From positions 2,729,501-2,793,500 of the forward strand of contig NZ_CP036515.1 of the NCBI RefSeq assembly GCF_004323635.1: a DNA stretch of 64,000 nt, read 5' to 3'. The translations under genes and the position numbers were made by a program. Shown here in pieces: positions 28,848-39,416 of this stretch (the first letter of the stretch is position 1; every line of letters starts with the position of its first letter). The notes beneath the pieces were generated by a model that was not told the origin of the DNA, made no database searches, and was given only the letters and a program-made list of their open reading frames with translations. The DNA comes from Lichenihabitans psoromatis. Its GTDB lineage: Bacteria > Pseudomonadota > Alphaproteobacteria > Rhizobiales > Beijerinckiaceae.

Positions 28848-30094
28848 ACGAAGCGCTCCAACTGATAGGGCCGGGGATCGGTGAAGGGGGTCTCGCCCGT
28901 GATGAGTTCGGCCAAAAGGCGGCCGGTCACAGGGCCGAGCGTCAGTCCGTGATGCTGATGCCCGAAGTCGAACCAGAGACCGGGATGGCGGGGCGCTTCG
29001 CCGATGACCGGGAGCATATCCGGCAGGCATGGGCGTGCGCCCATCCAGGGCTTTGCCTCGATGGCTTCGGCCAGCGGGAACAGCGCGCGCGCCTTGGGCT
29101 CCGCGCGGGCGATCTGCACCGGCGTTTGCGGCGTGTCGCGGCGAGCGAATTCGGCTCCCGTCGTCAACCGAATCCCGTGCGACATCGGGGCGAGCAGAAA
29201 GCCGCCATCGACATCAAGGATCGGGCGGTTCAACACCGCATTGCCCTTCGGGCGGAAATGGAGGTGGTACCCGCGCTTGATGCCGAGCGGGATATCATAG
29301 CCGAGCGGGCGGAAGATATCGTCGGCCCAGGGGCCGAGCGCCACGACGACCTCACGGGCCATGACGAGCCCATCCTCGGTCGCGATCTGCCAACCAGATC
29401 CGTTCTGCGACAGCGTCTTGGCGTCGCCCTGCAAAAACCGCCCACCTTGGGTCATGAACAGGGTCGCGTAGGCGCGAACCAAAGCGCCGGGGTCGGAGAC
29501 GGCACCCGGGTCCTTGAAGTGAAGGCCGCCGATCAAACCGGAGCCGACATGGGGTTCGCGCTCGGCGATGCCCGCACCATCGAGCGTGTCGATCGCCAGA
29601 TCGTAACGGCGCAGCTTCTCGGCCTCGGCCAAGCCTTTTGCCAGGCTTGTCTCGGTCCGGAACGCCTTGATCCAGCCCACCTTCCGAAGAAGATGCGTCG
29701 CGCCCGCCTCCTCCATGAGGCCTTCATGTTCGATCAGCGAGCGCTCGATCAGCGGCTTCGAGGCCGTGAAGGTCTGAGCAATGCCTTCTGGCGATGAATG
29801 GGCATAATAGCGCGCCAGCCACGGCGCGACGACCGTCAGCGCGCTGGCATGATAATGTGCATCCGTCGAGCGGTTTTGGGCATAGCGCACCAGCGTTCCC
29901 CATTCGCGCGGGAAACTATAGGGAAACAGCGAGGAGCGCTCGATCAAGCCGGCGTTGCCGTAGCTCGTTTCCTCGCCGGCCCCGCCGCGCCGATCGATCA
30001 TCACGACGTCGCGACCGCGCTTTTGCAGGTGGAGGGCGGCCGATACGCCGACGATGCCCGCACCTAAAACCGCAAGATCCGCCTTCAAACTCAT
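28844..30094 (-). CDS. FAD-dependent D-amino-acid dehydrogenase-like oxidoreductase
   Basis: The 416-residue product is a DAO-family flavoprotein. The N-terminus has the dinucleotide site VLGAGIVGVSAALHLQKRG and the family segment GAGEETSYGNAGLIERSS, as in DadA. The C-terminus holds GARPCLPDMLPVIGEAPRHPGLWFDFGHQHHGLTLGPVTGRLLAELI (read in parts), which binds FAD. DadA oxidises D-amino acids to keto acids and passes electrons to the respiratory chain. The exact substrate is unknown. No alanine racemase lies nearby. Confidence 0.88.
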   Translation of the reverse strand: MSLKADLAVLGAGIVGVSAALHLQKRGRDVVMIDRRGGAGEETSYGNAGLIERSSLFPYSFPREWGTLVRYAQNRSTDAHYHASALTVVAPWLARYYAHSSPEGIAQTFTASKPLIERSLIEHEGLMEEAGATHLLRKVGWIKAFRTETSLAKGLAEAEKLRRYDLAIDTLDGAGIAEREPHVGSGLIGGLHFKDPGAVSDPGALVRAYATLFMTQGGRFLQGDAKTLSQNGSGWQIATEDGLVMAREVVVALGPWADDIFRPLGYDIPLGIKRGYHLHFRPKGNAVLNRPILDVDGGFLLAPMSHGIRLTTGAEFARRDTPQTPVQIARAEPKARALFPLAEAIEAKPWMGARPCLPDMLPVIGEAPRHPGLWFDFGHQHHGLTLGPVTGRLLAELITGETPFTDPRPYQLERFV

Positions 30095-30270
30095 GAGCCT
30101 GCCTCTTCGAATTCAGTCGTGTGTGCAATGCGCCGATCGTCGTGGCAATGTAAAATCCCGCATCGCGTCCGGGAAGCGGCTTGCACGGCGGCGCTCCTCG
30201 CTGCAACGTTCAAGCCAAGGAACGCGAGATCTGCAGCGCTTGTATCGATCACCGATGGAGGACCAGCAGA

Positions 30271-30717
30271 ATGACCATGGCGATGACGGGCGAGGTCCAC
30301 CTTCCGGCCGACCCCGCGACCGTTTGGAAAAAGCTGAACGATCCGTCGGTCATGCAGGCTTGCATTCCGGGGTGCCACGCCCTGGTGAGGACCGGTGAAA
30401 CGTCGTTCGAGGCGATCGCGAAATTTAAGATCGGCCCGCTGACTGCCACGTTCAAGGGCAGGATCGACCTCTCAAACATCGACGCGCCGCACGGATATCG
30501 CATTGCGGGGGAGGGGCAGGGCGGCATCGCCGGCTTTGCCAAGGGAGCCGCTGACGTCACCCTCAGCGAAGCCGTGGGGGGTGGCACGATCCTGCGCTAT
30601 GCCGTTCAGGCGAATGTCGGAGGGAAGCTCGCGAAATATGGCGGCGGCCTCGTGAACGGAACCGCGAAGAAAACCGCGGATCGCTTTTTCGCGAATTTCT
30701 CAGCCGCCATCTCCTGA
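30271..30717 (+). CDS. SRPBCC-family protein, CoxG-like
   Basis: The 148-residue product starts MTMAMTGEVHLPADPATVWKKLNDPSVMQACIPGC, the typical opening of CoxG and CO dehydrogenase subunit G proteins, which adopt the SRPBCC (Bet v1-like) fold. CoxG is needed for membrane anchoring of form I CO dehydrogenase and is often encoded next to molybdenum hydroxylases. Here no hydroxylase genes are in the window. GAGGA sits well before the ATG at 30271. Genes for XdhC, a molybdopterin-binding protein and MocA follow on the same strand after the cysteine-cluster gene, so it probably belongs to the same maturation set. Confidence 0.85.
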   Translation: MTMAMTGEVHLPADPATVWKKLNDPSVMQACIPGCHALVRTGETSFEAIAKFKIGPLTATFKGRIDLSNIDAPHGYRIAGEGQGGIAGFAKGAADVTLSEAVGGGTILRYAVQANVGGKLAKYGGGLVNGTAKKTADRFFANFSAAIS

Positions 30718-30883
30718 CAGGCCAAGTCAACGCCTCGTTCGGCTGGGCGCGACATCGGCTTGACCCTGGTTTATGGCCGCTCCAGACTGTTTTGCACGGG
30801 GAACGTCTCGCGTCTTTGCGAGATCAACAGGGGCTGCGGCATATGCGTGAGATTTCGGTGAGGGCGCCGGCTGGGTCGCCTCG

Positions 30884-31438
30884 ATGCCGATCTTCTCTGC
30901 GCGCGTCATGACCGCAGGGCCGATCGACGCAGCGAGCCTTTTGGTGCAGGGCCGCGAATGCGGGACCTGCACGATGTGCTGCAAGGTTTTTCGCATCCCC
31001 GAGGTCGACAAGGTCGCGGGCCAATGGTGCAAGTTCGTGGTGCAGGGACGCGGCTGCGGCATTCACCCGACCCGTCCCGATGTCTGCCGCACGTTTTACT
31101 GTCATTACCTCAGAAACCCGACGCTCGGCCCGGAATGGAAGCCGGAGCGGGCCAAATTCGTCCTCTATACCGAGATGGGCGGTAAGCGCCTGGTCGTGGC
31201 GGCTGACCCGGCCGCTCCCTCGGCTTGGCGCAATGCTCCCTATTATGCGCTGTTCAAGCGGATGGCTCTTGCCGGGGTGGCTCGCAATCATCAAATTCTT
31301 GTTTTCAACGGCCTGCGCGCAACGGCCGTTTTGCCCGACCGCGATGTCGATCTCGGCTCGGTCGAGGTCGGTGACGAGGTAATCTATCATTCAGGGCGAG
31401 GCACGATCGATGTCGAACTCCGCCGCAAGGCCGGCTGA
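30884..31438 (+). CDS. YkgJ-family cysteine-cluster protein
   Basis: The 184-residue product carries a cluster of cysteines near the N-terminus: RECGTCTMCCKVFRIPE, then QWCKFVVQGRGCGIHPTRPDVCRTFYC. This pattern matches the YkgJ-type zinc- or iron-chelating domain. The rest of the protein, to the VELRRKAG end, has no motif I recognise. An alternative start is the ATG at 30908. It sits between the coxG-like gene and xdhC on the same strand, which suggests a role in metal-cofactor handling; that is inference from position. Its metal and partner are unknown. Confidence 0.72.
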   Translation: MPIFSARVMTAGPIDAASLLVQGRECGTCTMCCKVFRIPEVDKVAGQWCKFVVQGRGCGIHPTRPDVCRTFYCHYLRNPTLGPEWKPERAKFVLYTEMGGKRLVVAADPAAPSAWRNAPYYALFKRMALAGVARNHQILVFNGLRATAVLPDRDVDLGSVEVGDEVIYHSGRGTIDVELRRKAG

Positions 31439-31493
31439 GACCCACGCGTGAACGCTGTCGTCTCGACCCTGTCGCCAAACCGAGGACCATCCC

Positions 31494-31817
31494 ATGCTGT
31501 CGACCGACGATGATCTTCTAGCGGCAGCCGAGGCGTGGCGACGCGCCGGCCGGGGTGTCGCGCTGGCAACCGTGATCGAAACCTGGGGATCGGCGCCACG
31601 GCCGGTCGGCAGCCACCTTGTGGTCGACCAGGATGGCAATTTCCTGGGCTCGGTCTCGGGTGGATGCGTCGAAGGCGATGTCGTGACCGAAGCCGTCGAT
31701 GTGATCGAGGCCGGAACCGCCAAGGTGCTCGAGTTCGGTGTCGCCGACGAAACAGCCTGGCGGGTCGGGCTCTCTTGTGGTGGCCGCATCAAAGTTTATG
31801 TCGAAAAGGTCGCCTGA
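31494..31817 (+). CDS. XdhC/CoxI N-terminal-domain protein (short)
   Basis: The 107-residue product consists of only the XdhC_CoxI domain: RGVALATVIETWGSAPRPVGSHLVVDQDGNFLGSVSGGCVEGDVV, which is the diagnostic segment of the family. Full XdhC proteins, which bind molybdenum cofactor, protect it and insert its sulfurated form into xanthine dehydrogenase, also carry a C-terminal Rossmann domain. Here that domain is in the next gene. The stop codon overlaps the next start by one base (TGATG), so the two halves are likely made together. Confidence 0.87.
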   Translation: MLSTDDDLLAAAEAWRRAGRGVALATVIETWGSAPRPVGSHLVVDQDGNFLGSVSGGCVEGDVVTEAVDVIEAGTAKVLEFGVADETAWRVGLSCGGRIKVYVEKVA

Positions 31818-32535
31818 TGCAGCTCGATCTTCTGAGTGCCCTCAACGTCGAACGCGCGGCGCGCCGTGCCGCCGTGTTGGTGACCAACCTCAAGGGCGGT
31901 GAGCAGCGCCTCGTCCGCGAGGCAGACGTGGCGGCGGATCCGCTCGGCGAAGCGCTCCAGAGCCGCTTGCGCGCGGGTAAGAGCGGCATGGTCGAGCAGG
32001 ACGGACAATCGTTTTTCCTCACGGTCCAAGAGCCGCCGGTCAGGCTCGTCGCGATTGGCGCCGTCCACATCAGCCAAGCCCTCGCGCCGCTGGCGAAGAT
32101 CGCCGGTCTCGACGTCACCATCATCGATCCACGAACCGCCTTTGCGACGCCTGAGCGGTTCGAGGGCGTTCGGCTCGTGCCGGACTGGCCCGACGCTGCC
32201 TTTGCGGCCCAGCCGCTCGACCGTTTCACCGCGATCGCGGCGCTCACGCATGATCCCAAAATCGACGATCTCGCGCTTGCGGGGGCGCTGCGAGCCGATT
32301 GCTTCTACATCGGTGCGCTCGGCTCGCGCAAAAGCCATGCGGCGCGCCTGGGGCGGCTAGCCGAGCAGGGGTTCGACGACGCGGCGCTCGGCCGGATCCA
32401 CGCCCCGATCGGGCTCGATATCGGGGCCGTGAGCCCCGCCGAGATCGCCGTGTCGATCCTTGGTGAGATCATTGCCAGCCTCCGTAAGAAGCCGCTCCGC
32501 AGCAACGCGCCGATGCAGGCTGTTGGATCGCTTGC

Positions 32536-32539
<4 letters not shown>
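31817..32539 (+). CDS. XdhC Rossmann-domain protein
   Basis: The 240-residue product supplies the second half of an XdhC system. After about 75 residues, PVRLVAIGAVHISQALAPLAKIAGLDVTIIDPR marks the Rossmann domain, and ADCFYIGALGSRKSHAARLGRL is the conserved C-terminal XdhC segment. It is predicted to act with the preceding short XdhC protein in inserting molybdenum cofactor. Its stop overlaps the GTG start of the molybdopterin-binding gene by three bases (GTGA). Confidence 0.88.
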
Positions 32540-33563
<1,024 letters not shown>

Positions 33564-33567
<4 letters not shown>

Positions 33568-34172
33568 CGAGCCGCGTCGCGGCCATCATCCTTGCGGCGG
33601 GCGGCTCGACCCGCTATCGCGCCGCGGGCGGCGCGCTCCCCACGAAACTGGTAGCGCCCCTCGATGGCGCGCCCCTCGTGGCACGGGTGGCGGATGCGGC
33701 GCTGGCATCGCAAGCCGGCCTGGTGATCGTGGTGACGGGTTATGCTCGAGCGTCGGTCGACGCCGCCCTCGAGGGGCGGCCTCTCATGTCGGTCCACAAC
33801 GAGGACTATGCTGCCGGGCTGTCGACGTCGCTTCGCTGCGGGTTGGCCGCGCTGCCCGCCGATGTGAAGGCTGCAATCGTTCTGCTGGCCGACATGCCGC
33901 GTGTCTCGCCGCCGCTGATCGACGCGCTGATTGCTTGCGCGGCAGAGCACCCCGACGCAGACGCCATCGTTCCGATCATCGCCGGTGAGCGCGGCAATCC
34001 GGTCGTCCTGAACCGCAGTCTCTTCGCCGCGGCCGCCACGCTGACCGGGGATGAAGGCGCGAGACGCCTGCTTCGCCATCCCGCTGTCGCGGTCATCGAA
34101 TTGAGCGTCACCGACGAGGCCGTGCGGCTCGACATCGACGACCCGGTCGCTCTCGCGGCGGCAGGTCGATGA
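33564..34172 (+). CDS. MocA/MobA-like molybdenum cofactor nucleotidyltransferase
   Basis: The 202-residue product is an NTP transferase. It shows the nucleotide-binding signature AAIILAAGGSTRYRAAGGALPTKLVAPLDGAPLV, then NEDYAAGLSTSLRCGLAAL, VLLADMPRVSPPLIDAL with the metal-binding Asp, and GERGNPVVLNRSLF. MocA attaches CMP to molybdopterin to make MCD cofactor for xanthine dehydrogenase-family enzymes. Its position after xdhC fits MocA better than MobA, which uses GMP. It is the last gene of the maturation set; the convergent EAL gene follows three bases later. Confidence 0.85.
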
Positions 34173-34175
34173 GCC

Positions 34176-35021
34176 TCACGCGGTTCCGATCGTCCGCGCT
34201 CCAGCGAGGAATAGACCGAGGTCGGTGGCCGACATCGGCATCGCGAATAGAAAGCCCTGCAACTCATCGCAGCCCGCTTCGACGAGGCGATCCTGCTGAT
34301 CCCGCGCCTCCACACCCTCAGCCGTCACCGTGAGGCCGAGGGCCGTTCCAAGCCGAATGATGAAGTCGAGGATGACCGTGGCGTCTCCGCCTTCCCCGTC
34401 GGACATATCCATGAAGGCGCGATCGATTTTGATCTTGTCGAAGGGGAAGCGGCGGAGCGTCATCAAGCCCGAGTAGCCTGTGCCGAAATCGTCGAGCGCG
34501 AATCGGATGCCGATCCGTCGGAGTGACGCGATCGCATCATGGGAGGTCGCGTCATTGTCGAGCGCCGTCGCTTCGGTGATCTCGAGTTCGAGACGATGGG
34601 CGTCAAAACCCGTTTCGGCCAAGATCGCCGCAACCGTCGCCGAGAAATCACCCTGCCTGATCTGCAAAGGCGACACGTTCACTGCAACGCGGAGGTCCGG
34701 CCATTGCCGTGCGTCGACGCAAGCTTGCCGAAGCACCCAATTGCCAAGCGGAACGATGAGATCCAACGCCTCGGCCACGCCGATGAAGTGATCCGGCGCC
34801 ACAAGCCCTTCGCTCGGATGCTGCCAGCGGACAAGTGCCTCAACACCGAGGACGCGCGAACTGCGCGGGCAGACGATCGGCTGATAGTGAAGCCGCAGAT
34901 CCTGATTATCGATCGCGAGCGCGAGATCCTTGCGGGCGATCGTCATCCAACGCTCGGCGGGGCCGCGGCTTGCGGGCCGTGACGATGGGCGAGACCGTAA
35001 TCGGGACACCGGTTTGATCAT
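34176..35021 (-). CDS. EAL-domain c-di-GMP phosphodiesterase
   Basis: The protein has an EAL domain as its only recognisable module, beginning at LALAIDNQDLRLHYQPIV. Catalytic and metal-binding residues all appear intact: the EAL motif in VEALVRWQHP, Asn in AVNVSP, Glu in LEITEA, Asp-Asp in LDDFGTGYSG, Lys in KIDRAF, EGVE, and Gln in LQGFLF. It should hydrolyse c-di-GMP to pGpG. The N-terminus is short and unassigned. The start is unclear: the ATG at 35021 gives 281 residues, a TTG at 35120 would overlap the radC stop, and an ATG at 34946 would remove the Arg/Ser-rich leader. It lies downstream of radC on the same strand. Confidence 0.85.
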   Translation of the reverse strand: MIKPVSRLRSRPSSRPASRGPAERWMTIARKDLALAIDNQDLRLHYQPIVCPRSSRVLGVEALVRWQHPSEGLVAPDHFIGVAEALDLIVPLGNWVLRQACVDARQWPDLRVAVNVSPLQIRQGDFSATVAAILAETGFDAHRLELEITEATALDNDATSHDAIASLRRIGIRFALDDFGTGYSGLMTLRRFPFDKIKIDRAFMDMSDGEGGDATVILDFIIRLGTALGLTVTAEGVEARDQQDRLVEAGCDELQGFLFAMPMSATDLGLFLAGARTIGTA

Positions 35022-35116
35022 CGAGAGCTCAGAGGTCGCTATGCCTGATAGCTCGCGACGGTGTCCCATAGAGGGTAACGAGGACGCCGTGGTCAATGGC
35101 GCAAACGGATGGCAAC

Positions 35117-35812
35117 TCAAATGAATTTGAGGGCGCGCAGGCTGGCATGTCCCGCTCGACCGACGATGAGATGATCATGGATGGCGATCCCCATCGGCTT
35201 GGCGATCGCGACGATCTCCTGGGTGAGCTTGATGTCGGCGGTCGAGGGCGTGGGGTCGCCCGATGGGTGATTATGGACGAGCACCAGCGCGGTCGCCCCG
35301 ACCTCGAGTGCGCGCCGGATCACCTCGCGCGGGTAGACGGGCGTATGATCGATCGTGCCGACGCCCTGGACTTCGTCGGCGATCAGGGCGTTGCGCTTGT
35401 CGAGGAACAGAATGCGAAATTCCTCGCGCTCGGCAAAGGCCATGGCGGTGCGGCAATAGGCCAGCACATCGGTCCAGGACCCCAGCGCCTGTCGTTGCTT
35501 GATGGCGCCCTTGGCAAGCCGTCGCGCGGCGGCCTCGACGACTTTGAAGTCGTGGATCACCGCCTCGCCGACCCCACCCACTTCGGCCAATCGCTCGGGC
35601 CGCGCCGCGATGACTTCTGCAAACGAGCCGAAGCGGGCGATCAGCGCTTTAGCGATCGGCTTGACGTCGCGACGCGGCAAGGCGCGAAACAGCATCAATT
35701 CCAGCAGTTCGTAATCCGCCATGGCGTCGGCGCCGCCGGTATCAAACCGCTCCCGCAGCCGGGCACGATGGCCGAGATAGTGGGGTTTGGCGTCCTCGGC
35801 CGCAGCATCCAT
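35117..35812 (-). CDS. radC: RadC/JAB-domain protein
   Basis: The 231-residue product has an N-terminal helix-hairpin-helix region ([26 protein letters not shown]) and a C-terminal JAB/MPN domain with the metal-site motif [19 protein letters not shown], preceded by ALVLV. RadC was once linked to DNA repair, but its function is unsettled. Length and order match the family. It is 12 bases downstream of map on the same strand. Confidence 0.93.
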   Translation of the reverse strand: MDAAAEDAKPHYLGHRARLRERFDTGGADAMADYELLELMLFRALPRRDVKPIAKALIARFGSFAEVIAARPERLAEVGGVGEAVIHDFKVVEAAARRLAKGAIKQRQALGSWTDVLAYCRTAMAFAEREEFRILFLDKRNALIADEVQGVGTIDHTPVYPREVIRRALEVGATALVLVHNHPSGDPTPSTADIKLTQEIVAIAKPMGIAIHDHLIVGRAGHASLRALKFI

Positions 35813-35824
35813 AGTGGCGGGCGG

Positions 35825-36646
35825 TCAGCGGTAGGGCGGGCAGTGGAGGCCCTTCGGCGACAGGGTGAAGACCTCGACGCCGGTGTCGGTCACGCCCACC
35901 GTATGTTCGAATTGGGCCGACAGCGACCGGTCCCGCGTCACCGCCGTCCAACCATCCGCCAGAACCTTGACGCCGGCCTTGCCGAGATTGACCATCGGCT
36001 CGATCGTGAAGAACATGCCGGGCTTGAGCTCGACGCCTTCGCCCCGGCGCCCGTAATGCAGGATGTTCGGCTCGTCGTGGAACAGCTGGCCGAGGCCGTG
36101 GCCGCAAAATTCGCGAACGATGGAGCAGCGCTCCCCTTCGGCATAATCCTGGATCGCCGCACCGATGTCGCCGGTCGTTGCACCGGGCCGGACCTCCGCG
36201 ATCCCGCGCAGCAGCGACTCATAGGTGACCTCGAGCAGGCGTTCGGCTTTGCGTGGAATTTCGCCCACCGCATACATGCGGCTCGAATCGCCGTGCCACC
36301 CATCGACGATCAGCGTCACGTCGATATTGACGATCTCGCCCTCGCGCAGCGGTTTTTCGTCGGGAATGCCGTGGCAGACCACATGGTTGATCGAGGTGCA
36401 GATGCCCTTGGTGAAGCCGCGATAATCGAGCGAGGCCGGATAGGCGCCGTGGTCCATCGCAAATTCGAACATCGACGCTTCGAGCTCGTTGGTCGTGACC
36501 CCGGGCTTGACGAGATCGACCAAGAGGTCGAGCGCCTCCGCGGTCAGCCGTCCGGCCTTCCGCATGGCCTCGAAGGCTGCCGGGCCGTGCAGCTTGATTT
36601 GACCGTTTTTGCGGCTGGGAGCCGTCGTCGCGTCAACAAAAGTCAT
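35825..36646 (-). CDS. map: methionine aminopeptidase, type I
   Basis: Map removes the initiator methionine from new proteins. The 273-residue product has the metal ligands of the family in order: Asp in NIDVTLIVDGWHGDSSRMY (two Asp), His in FCGHGLGQLFHDEPNIL, and Glu in FFTIEPMVNLG, with a final Glu in the QFEHTVGVTDTG segment. The substrate-side His is in NHVVCHGIPDEKPL. It has an N-terminal extension of about 15 residues. It precedes radC in a likely transcript. Confidence 0.95.
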   Translation of the reverse strand: MTFVDATTAPSRKNGQIKLHGPAAFEAMRKAGRLTAEALDLLVDLVKPGVTTNELEASMFEFAMDHGAYPASLDYRGFTKGICTSINHVVCHGIPDEKPLREGEIVNIDVTLIVDGWHGDSSRMYAVGEIPRKAERLLEVTYESLLRGIAEVRPGATTGDIGAAIQDYAEGERCSIVREFCGHGLGQLFHDEPNILHYGRRGEGVELKPGMFFTIEPMVNLGKAGVKVLADGWTAVTRDRSLSAQFEHTVGVTDTGVEVFTLSPKGLHCPPYR

Positions 36647-36830
36647 GAAGTTTCCGTGCAGGCACGCTAGAGCGATGGGTGGGAGGCGGCGCTGTCGGCA
36701 TGAAGGTCGGTCAACGCGTCTCGTCTTGCACAGATTTAGTCACGTAGGCCGCAATCTCAAAGCGGATTAGAAGGACCGGGCGCGGTAAAGACACCGACAC
36801 CCGCAAACCGGAGCGGAACCTCAAGACCCG

Positions 36831-37670
36831 ATGAAATCCGTGCATAACGAGCTCTCGACATTCGGCCAATTTCGTCCGCGCGGCCTGATGCGCCGTCTTG
36901 TCGCCCTGACACGCGCATCGTCAACGCGATGGATGGGCAAGCGGCGCGCGTTTTTTCTGCGTGCTGTCGGCCTCAAGGTGCTGCGTGGCAAGCCCATCGA
37001 CGTCGAGACCCTAGGATCCAAGATGCGGCTCTACCCGGCGCATAACAATGCCGAGAAGAAGCTGCTGTTCACGCCGCAATATTTCGATGCGGCCGAACGC
37101 GCGTTTCTGCTGGCCAACATGCGTGACGATTTCACATTCGTGGATATCGGCGCCGATATCGGGGGCTATTCGCTGTTCGTCGCGGCTCATGCCGGCCCGC
37201 GCGCTCGGATCCTCGCGATCGAGCCGCAACCCGACATCTTCGAGCGGCTGATCTATAATATTCGGCTCAACGCCTTCTCGACCATCAAAGCGATCGCCTG
37301 CGCGGTGGCGGATCGGGACGGGGTCATCACGCTGTTCGTTAACCCGACCAACAGCGGCGAAACCTCGATGCGAATCGTCAATGCGCACGCCAAGGGCGGG
37401 CATCTCGAAGTGCAGGCACGATCGCTCGCGGGCCTTCTGATCGAGGAAGGGTTCGGCCGTGTCGACGCCATGAAGCTCGATGTGGAGGGAGCCGAGGACC
37501 TGATCCTCGAACCCTTCTTCGCCGACGTTCCGCCCGCCATGTGGCCCGTCATCCTGATCATCGAGGACGCCCCGACCCGCTGGGGCATCGACCTTCCGGC
37601 GCTGGTGCGGGACCATGGCTACGATCTCGTGGCGCGGACCGACACCAACATCATCTATCGGCGGTCGTAA
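36831..37670 (+). CDS. FkbM-family methyltransferase
   Basis: The 279-residue product has the FkbM SAM-dependent methyltransferase domain in its second half: DFTFVDIGADIGGYSLFVAAHAG (motif I), ILAIEPQPDIFERLIYNIRLN (motif II), and VDAMKLDVEGAEDLILEPFF, the signature of the family. Such enzymes O-methylate sugars or other small molecules, often in surface glycans. No glycosyltransferases lie nearby, so the substrate is unknown. It stands alone, divergent from map. Confidence 0.88.
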   Translation: MKSVHNELSTFGQFRPRGLMRRLVALTRASSTRWMGKRRAFFLRAVGLKVLRGKPIDVETLGSKMRLYPAHNNAEKKLLFTPQYFDAAERAFLLANMRDDFTFVDIGADIGGYSLFVAAHAGPRARILAIEPQPDIFERLIYNIRLNAFSTIKAIACAVADRDGVITLFVNPTNSGETSMRIVNAHAKGGHLEVQARSLAGLLIEEGFGRVDAMKLDVEGAEDLILEPFFADVPPAMWPVILIIEDAPTRWGIDLPALVRDHGYDLVARTDTNIIYRRS

Positions 37671-37860
37671 CCGCCGATCGGCCAAACGTGTTTTGCTTGT
37701 GTTCGATGGGTCACAGGGTTTAATCCGCCACCACGAGGATCGAGACCAGCCCGGACCGGCTGGCGCGGTTCGCCCACCACCACCGAGACGGAATGGTCGT
37801 CGAAGTTCTGGCCGGATGGGGTCGGGGCGTCCACGGTCCGACCGAGCCAAGAGGCCGTTC

Positions 37861-38637
37861 ATGAGTGATCCCGCAAAGGCCCAACCCTCCGATGCCGTCA
37901 CGGCCGCCATTCTGGTGATCGGCGACGAAATTCTGTCGGGGCGCACGAAGGACAAGAACATCGGCTATATCGCCGATTATCTCACCAACCTCGGGATCGA
38001 CCTCGAGGAGGTTCGTATCGTCCCCGATGTCGAAGCCGAGATCGTCGCTGCGCTGAATGCGCTGCGGACCCGCTACACCTATGTGTTCACGACCGGCGGC
38101 ATCGGCCCGACCCACGACGACATCACGGCCGACAGCGTCGCCAAAGCCTTCGGGGTGCCGATCGGCGAGGACCCGCGCGCCATCGAACTGCTGCTGCAGC
38201 GGATCAAGCCCGAGGATCTCAATGAAGCGCGCCGTCGCATGGCCCGCATCCCCGAAGGCGCGAGCCTCGTGCAGAACGCCGTCTCGAAAGCGCCCGGCTT
38301 CATGCTCGGCAACGTCATCGTGATGGCGGGCGTGCCCTCGATCATGCAGACGATGCTCGACGACGTCGCGCCGCGCCTGCGGAGCGGCGCCAAGATGATC
38401 ATCGAAAGCATCGAAGCCGCCGGCATTCCGGAAGGCGCCTATGCGGCGCCGCTCGGCGAGATCGCGGCGCAAAACGCCAGTGTGTCGATCGGCTCCTATC
38501 CCTCGTTCCGCGAGGGAACGTTCCACAATCAGATCGTGGTGCGGGGCAAGGATGCGGCCGCGGTCGCGACCGCCAAGGCGGCCGTGCTCGAGATCGTCGA
38601 GCGCCTGCAGGCCGAGCGTCGCGTCAGCAAACCCTGA
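37861..38637 (+). CDS. MoaB/CinA molybdopterin-binding-domain protein
   Basis: The 258-residue product starts MSDPAKAQPSDAVTAAILVIGDEILSGRTKDKN, the standard opening of the CinA/MoaB-like domain, and has VFTTGGIGPTHDDITADSVAKAFG as the molybdopterin-binding motif. Unlike full CinA it lacks the C-terminal deamidase domain. The family is often annotated as competence/damage-inducible protein A, but members of this size have no defined substrate. The ATG at 37861 was chosen because the upstream open frame is not protein-like. gpt follows 42 bp downstream. Confidence 0.88.
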   Translation: MSDPAKAQPSDAVTAAILVIGDEILSGRTKDKNIGYIADYLTNLGIDLEEVRIVPDVEAEIVAALNALRTRYTYVFTTGGIGPTHDDITADSVAKAFGVPIGEDPRAIELLLQRIKPEDLNEARRRMARIPEGASLVQNAVSKAPGFMLGNVIVMAGVPSIMQTMLDDVAPRLRSGAKMIIESIEAAGIPEGAYAAPLGEIAAQNASVSIGSYPSFREGTFHNQIVVRGKDAAAVATAKAAVLEIVERLQAERRVSKP

Positions 38638-38679
38638 CCCGCGCGGGTCGCATCATCATTCAAGCAGCCGGAGCAGGCC

Positions 38680-39186
38680 ATGAAAGACCCCCATTTGGAC
38701 AAGGCCTTCCCGGTCTCCTGGGATCAATTCCACCGGGACGCCCGCGCCTTGGCGTGGCGGCTCAACGACGCGACGCACTTCAAGGCCATCGTCTGCATCA
38801 CGCGCGGGGGCCTCGTGCCGGCCGCCATCGTGGCGCGTGAACTGGGGCTTCGGCTGATCGAGACGGTGTGTATCGCGAGCTACCACGATTATCAGAACCA
38901 GAGCGGCCTCGAGGTCATCAAGGGCGTGTCGCAAAGCGTGCTCGATCTCGGCAACGAGGGCGCCGATGTGCTGGTGATCGACGACCTCGTCGACACGGGC
39001 AAAACCGCCCAGATGGTCCGTTCGATGCTGCCGAAGGCTCATATCGCGACCCTCTATGCCAAGCCGCTCGGTCGCCCGATGGTCGACACGTTCGTGACCG
39101 AGGTATCGCAGGACACCTGGATTTATTTCCCCTGGGACATGGGCCTGACGTTCCAGCCGCCGATCGGCAAGAACGCGGTGGGCTGA
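38680..39186 (+). CDS. gpt: xanthine-guanine phosphoribosyltransferase
   Basis: Gpt salvages xanthine, guanine and to a lesser degree hypoxanthine with PRPP. The 168-residue product shows [19 protein letters not shown] at the N-terminus, the flexible-loop region [14 protein letters not shown], and the PRPP-binding motif [14 protein letters not shown]. The C-terminal WIYFPWDMG covers the base. It would use xanthine or guanine, and also hypoxanthine released by the adenine deaminase at 4114. Confidence 0.93.
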   Translation: MKDPHLDKAFPVSWDQFHRDARALAWRLNDATHFKAIVCITRGGLVPAAIVARELGLRLIETVCIASYHDYQNQSGLEVIKGVSQSVLDLGNEGADVLVIDDLVDTGKTAQMVRSMLPKAHIATLYAKPLGRPMVDTFVTEVSQDTWIYFPWDMGLTFQPPIGKNAVG

Positions 39187-39283
39187 GCCGGCCTGTTTGG
39201 TTTGCGGATCCGGAGGCCAGCAATCCGGCCTCGGGAGGCTTGGGCCCGGCCGCGAACCTGTGTATGAGGATGACCGGCCCGAT

Positions 39284-39371
39284 GCGGACGTGGCGAAACC
39301 GGTAGACGCAAAAGACTTAAAATCTTTCGGAGCTTAGCTCTGTGCGGGTTCGAGCCCCGCCGTCCGCACCA
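39284..39371 (+). tRNA. tRNA-Leu (anticodon TAA)
   Basis: A 7-bp acceptor stem GCGGACG (39284-39290) pairs with CGTCCGC (39361-39367). The anticodon arm AAAGA-CTTAAAA-TCTTT gives the anticodon TAA at 39318-39320. A long variable arm and a T-arm GCGGG-TTCGAGC-CCCGC are present. The discriminator A at 39368 is followed by an encoded CCA. It reads UUA leucine codons. Confidence 0.97.
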
Positions 39372-39416
39372 TTCCTCTCATCGACCCTCCGCCAACCCCA
39401 CGGATCCACCACACCC

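Noticed and set aside
37671..37860. Structured RNA between the FkbM and CinA-domain genes
   Set aside because: The 190-bp gap shows no clear long stem or riboswitch core on reading.
39284..39371. tRNA-Leu as an integration site
   Set aside because: No integrase and no repeat of the tRNA 3' end was noticed in the flanking genes; the neighbours are ordinary.
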